Positions 61,652 to 64,000 of a DNA stretch of 64,000 nucleotides are shown piece by piece (position 1 is the first letter of the stretch; each line of letters starts with the position of its first letter). The position numbers were made by a program, and so were the translations under genes. Origin of the DNA: Halobacteriovorax sp. (GTDB lineage Bacteria > Bdellovibrionota > Bacteriovoracia > Bacteriovoracales > Bacteriovoracaceae). The DNA lies in the NCBI GenBank assembly GCA_020048985.1, contig JAIFLR010000024.1, positions 30,658 to 94,657 of the forward strand, in the 5' to 3' direction. The notes beneath the pieces were generated by a model. The model was given only the letters and a program-made list of their open reading frames with translations, was not told where the DNA came from and searched no databases.

Positions 61652-62404
61652 CTAGTGACAGCTTAATTCATCTGTAACTGGCGCAGTCTTAGAGCTTTCT
61701 TGTAATTGATTAAGTTTAACCATTCTAAGAGTTATTGTCATAACTCCAATCAGAACCAAACTAATAGCAAAGGTCTTCGGTAATTTGGATTTAAATGGGC
61801 CGATAACCCTTTGTAGAATTCCAGGAGCAACAACCATGCTAGGCACTGTCCCTAACCAGAAGAAAAACATTGAGAAAACTGCTTCATAAGTATGCTGAAA
61901 AGCAAGCGTCCCAAGGACAACACCATAGAGAAGTCCGCATGGAAGGAAGATAGAAATTAACCCGGTAAAAAAGGCTTTGGTAAAGTTTTTGTTATGGAGA
62001 ACAAATCTTTGCCACAGCTTAGTATAGAATCTACTTAAAAATTTAGGTGCCGGAAGTTCAGCCTTTTTCCCTCTATAGTTTTGATATCCCCAAAAGATGA
62101 ATAGAGACCCAATAAATAACGCTGGAACCAGAGAGATCAACGGGTGAACGTTTTTAAAATTCAAAAATTTTCCAACTACTCCAGCGAGAATTCCCAAGGC
62201 AAGATAACCAATCAATCTACCTACTTGATAACGAAGAACGTCATTAGATTTTTCACAAGTAGCCGTTACAAGACCACCACACATTCCAACACAATGAAGA
62301 CTTCCACCTAAGCCTGCAATAAACGAGACCCAAGGAAAAAAAGATTTAGCTTCACTTAACCAGTTAACGAGCTGGGCCGACAAGGTCAACCTCCTGGGTA
62401 GCAA
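61652..62404 (-). CDS. SafE/UreH-like membrane protein of the cbb3 oxidase cluster
   Basis: A 250-residue protein with six membrane helices and the conserved GGSLHCVGMCGGLV motif, seen in TauE/SafE-like proteins encoded next to cbb3-type cytochrome oxidase assembly genes and thought to help in copper or haem handling. It overlaps ccoG by 41 bases, so the two are translated together. Confidence 0.8.
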   Translation of the reverse strand: MLPRRLTLSAQLVNWLSEAKSFFPWVSFIAGLGGSLHCVGMCGGLVTATCEKSNDVLRYQVGRLIGYLALGILAGVVGKFLNFKNVHPLISLVPALFIGSLFIFWGYQNYRGKKAELPAPKFLSRFYTKLWQRFVLHNKNFTKAFFTGLISIFLPCGLLYGVVLGTLAFQHTYEAVFSMFFFWLGTVPSMVVAPGILQRVIGPFKSKLPKTFAISLVLIGVMTITLRMVKLNQLQESSKTAPVTDELSCH

Positions 62405-63773
62405 CTATCATTTTGGTCATTTCATCAAAAACTTCAACCGTCACTTTTCGAGTGCCGGTAACTAGAATTGCGGGATCAAACTTAAAGAAAACAACAACTT
62501 TTTTTTCAGGGGTATTAAGGATTGTCGGATGAACTTGAGTTACGATCGTAATCTGGTTTTTTAATTCAGGCTCTCGTATGCTGAAATTGACTTTAAATTC
62601 CTGATCTCCCTGATGACTCATTTTAAGCGTGAAATTATTAACAACTGTTCGCCCTTCATCAATAACGGTAAATGGATTTTTAGCACGCAAGAATACAAGC
62701 TGTAAGTTTGTACTCGCATTAAGGAAATAGATAAATGAAGATACAAAAAATATTGAAATCACAATATAAACGATTGATCTAGCCGTGATTAACTTTCTAG
62801 GCTTTCCATTGATTTCATTTTCTGAACTATACTTAATGAGGCCTTTAGGCTTTTTAAGTTTTGTCATGATGTCATCACAGGCATCTATACACTGAGTGCA
62901 AGCAATACATTCAAGCTGGGTCCCACGCCTGATATCAATACCTGTCGGGCATACTTTTACGCAATTATAACAATTGATACAATCACCTTCATTGGTCCGC
63001 TCTACGCCATCAGTACCTCTTCTTGGTTCACCTCTTTTAACATCATACGAAACAACCAGAGAGTTCTCATCCATGGCAACTGACTGCATGCGACCATAAG
63101 GACACGCAATGATGCAGAACTGTTCTCTAAACCACCCAAAGTCCAGAAGGATGACCAGCGTGGCAATCATGGTGGCTATAAATATCCCCAAGTTTTCACT
63201 GGGTGCATTCATGGTTATATAAAACAATTCTCTTGGCCCGATAAAATAACCAACAAAAGTATGGGCTATATGAAGTGACATCGCAGTGAAAACTAACCAC
63301 TTCAAACTTTTTCTTAAAATTTTATTTATCGAATACGGGGCTTGATCAAGTTCTCTTCTTTGGCGGGCCTTGCCTTCGATAATTGATTCAACCTTCATAA
63401 AGATAGTTTGGATAAAAACTGTTTGAGGGCAGGCCCAACCACACCAAACTCGACCAAATAGACTTGTTATAAAAGCTATAAAAAATATTCCAGAAGCAAC
63501 AATTAAAAAAAACAAAATGGGCTCCACCCCATGCAGGGTAGAGCCAAGAACTGTAAATTCTCTTTTAAAAATATTTATCATCAATGCTGGCTTGCCATTG
63601 ATGTAAAACCAAGGAACCACAAGATATAAAACGATTAGAAACCAATAAAATATTTTTCGACGAGTTTTCCAGATTCCCTTCACATCTTCCGGGTACAAAT
63701 ACACACGATTTCCGTGCTCATCCGTTGTTGCTAGTCTTTCTGGATCCAGTTCGAAAATATTTTTACTCTTCAA
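62364..63773 (-). CDS. ccoG: Cytochrome c oxidase accessory protein CcoG
   Basis: Membrane ferredoxin-like protein (FixG/RdxA), 469 residues. Four or five membrane helices with the CGWACPQTVF motif, then two [4Fe-4S] motifs (CINCYNCVKVCP and CIACTQCIDACD). It is needed for copper delivery to cbb3 oxidase. The start TTG at 63773 overlaps the ccoP stop by 11 bases. The C-terminal part is a periplasmic Ig-like domain. Confidence 0.93.
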   Translation of the reverse strand: MKSKNIFELDPERLATTDEHGNRVYLYPEDVKGIWKTRRKIFYWFLIVLYLVVPWFYINGKPALMINIFKREFTVLGSTLHGVEPILFFLIVASGIFFIAFITSLFGRVWCGWACPQTVFIQTIFMKVESIIEGKARQRRELDQAPYSINKILRKSLKWLVFTAMSLHIAHTFVGYFIGPRELFYITMNAPSENLGIFIATMIATLVILLDFGWFREQFCIIACPYGRMQSVAMDENSLVVSYDVKRGEPRRGTDGVERTNEGDCINCYNCVKVCPTGIDIRRGTQLECIACTQCIDACDDIMTKLKKPKGLIKYSSENEINGKPRKLITARSIVYIVISIFFVSSFIYFLNASTNLQLVFLRAKNPFTVIDEGRTVVNNFTLKMSHQGDQEFKVNFSIREPELKNQITIVTQVHPTILNTPEKKVVVFFKFDPAILVTGTRKVTVEVFDEMTKMIVATQEVDLVGPAR

Positions 63774-64000
63774 TTTTTACACCTTCAGGGGCTTTCCCTT
63801 TTTGGAACGTATTCTTCAGACTACTCACATAAGCTACGGCTAAATATATTTCATCCGCAGTGAGTACTTCAGACCAAGCTGGCATCCCATTGGCCTCACT
63901 ACCATTGAATACTATGTTATATATAGTCTCAGGGGTACTTTTAGCAACTAACCAATGATCATCCGTTAAATTTGGTCCAATATCTCCCTTACCCTTTTCA
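63763..64000 (-). CDS. ccoP: cbb3 oxidase cytochrome c subunit CcoP (partial, C-terminus)
   Basis: The last 79 residues of a cytochrome c domain: GDIGPNLTDDHWL, then NGMPAWSEVLTADEIYLAVAYVSSL, typical of the second haem domain of CcoP. The haem-binding CxxCH lies upstream, outside the window. The stop TAA is at 63763-63765. The rest of the oxidase operon is beyond the right edge. Confidence 0.88.
   Translation of the reverse strand, partial: EKGKGDIGPNLTDDHWLVAKSTPETIYNIVFNGSEANGMPAWSEVLTADEIYLAVAYVSSLKNTFQKGKAPEGVKIEE

Overview
The window is about 64 kb of AT-rich bacterial chromosome. It carries housekeeping genes, a complete peptidoglycan and division (dcw) cluster, and a block of flagellar genes. 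The gene set suggests a Bdellovibrio-like predatory or related bacterium (Bdellovibrionota, perhaps Bacteriovoracales): MglA and roadblock proteins, a DksA-like factor, PilZ proteins, RNase J, an FtsI with a PASTA tail, TPR regulators and a CcoG/CcoP respiratory cluster. This is inference from family content; no 16S rRNA gene is present. I saw no phage, insertion sequence, CRISPR array or transposase.

Layout. 1-3.6 kb: signal peptidase (cut by the edge), a short penicillin-binding transpeptidase, rlmE, nth and an inositol-phosphatase-type enzyme. 3.8-5.7 kb: an orphan protein and a large membrane protein. 5.7-12.8 kb: a flagellar operon (fliD, fliS, a FliT-like protein, a glycosyltransferase-like protein, a histidine kinase/receiver pair, nadK), preceded by a sigma28-type promoter and a short terminated leader. 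12.8-20.2 kb: recN, an LpxH-like phosphoesterase, PilZ, flagellin with its own sigma28-type promoter, then a prmA-rsmE-RDD-rfaE2 operon. 20.3-23.2 kb: udk, RNase J and a membrane-anchored B-box protein. 23.3-48 kb: a minus-strand run of dnaX, ebfC, recR, roadblock, mglA, dksA, mtnP and the dcw genes rsmH to murC. Three unrelated genes then interrupt it before murB, ftsQ, ftsA and ftsZ. 48-48.4 kb: SRP RNA and tRNA-Ser. 48.5-53 kb: tadA, a second PilZ protein, a lipid-linked-sugar module (GT39-type transferase, Dol-P-Man-synthase-like enzyme, PAP2 phosphatase) and pdxH.

53-58.7 kb is the most unusual part. An NtrC-type sigma54 activator and an Hpt protein sit among five sequences with sigma54 promoter spacing (GG-N10-GC). 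These precede two tiny overlapping membrane-peptide genes, a structured CU-rich leader, a DUF1328 protein, a small basic protein, and CsbD with a SET-domain protein. I read this as a local sigma54 stress or envelope regulon, which is inference. 58.7-64 kb: a large membrane protein, a secreted M28 aminopeptidase, and the end of a cbb3 oxidase cluster (SafE-like protein, ccoG, partial ccoP).

Other points to check: the MurD homologue lacks several residues normally needed for catalysis; MurF has Glu where the carbamylated Lys is expected; FtsQ has no cytoplasmic N-terminus; and both sigma28-type transcripts appear to start with a stem-loop.
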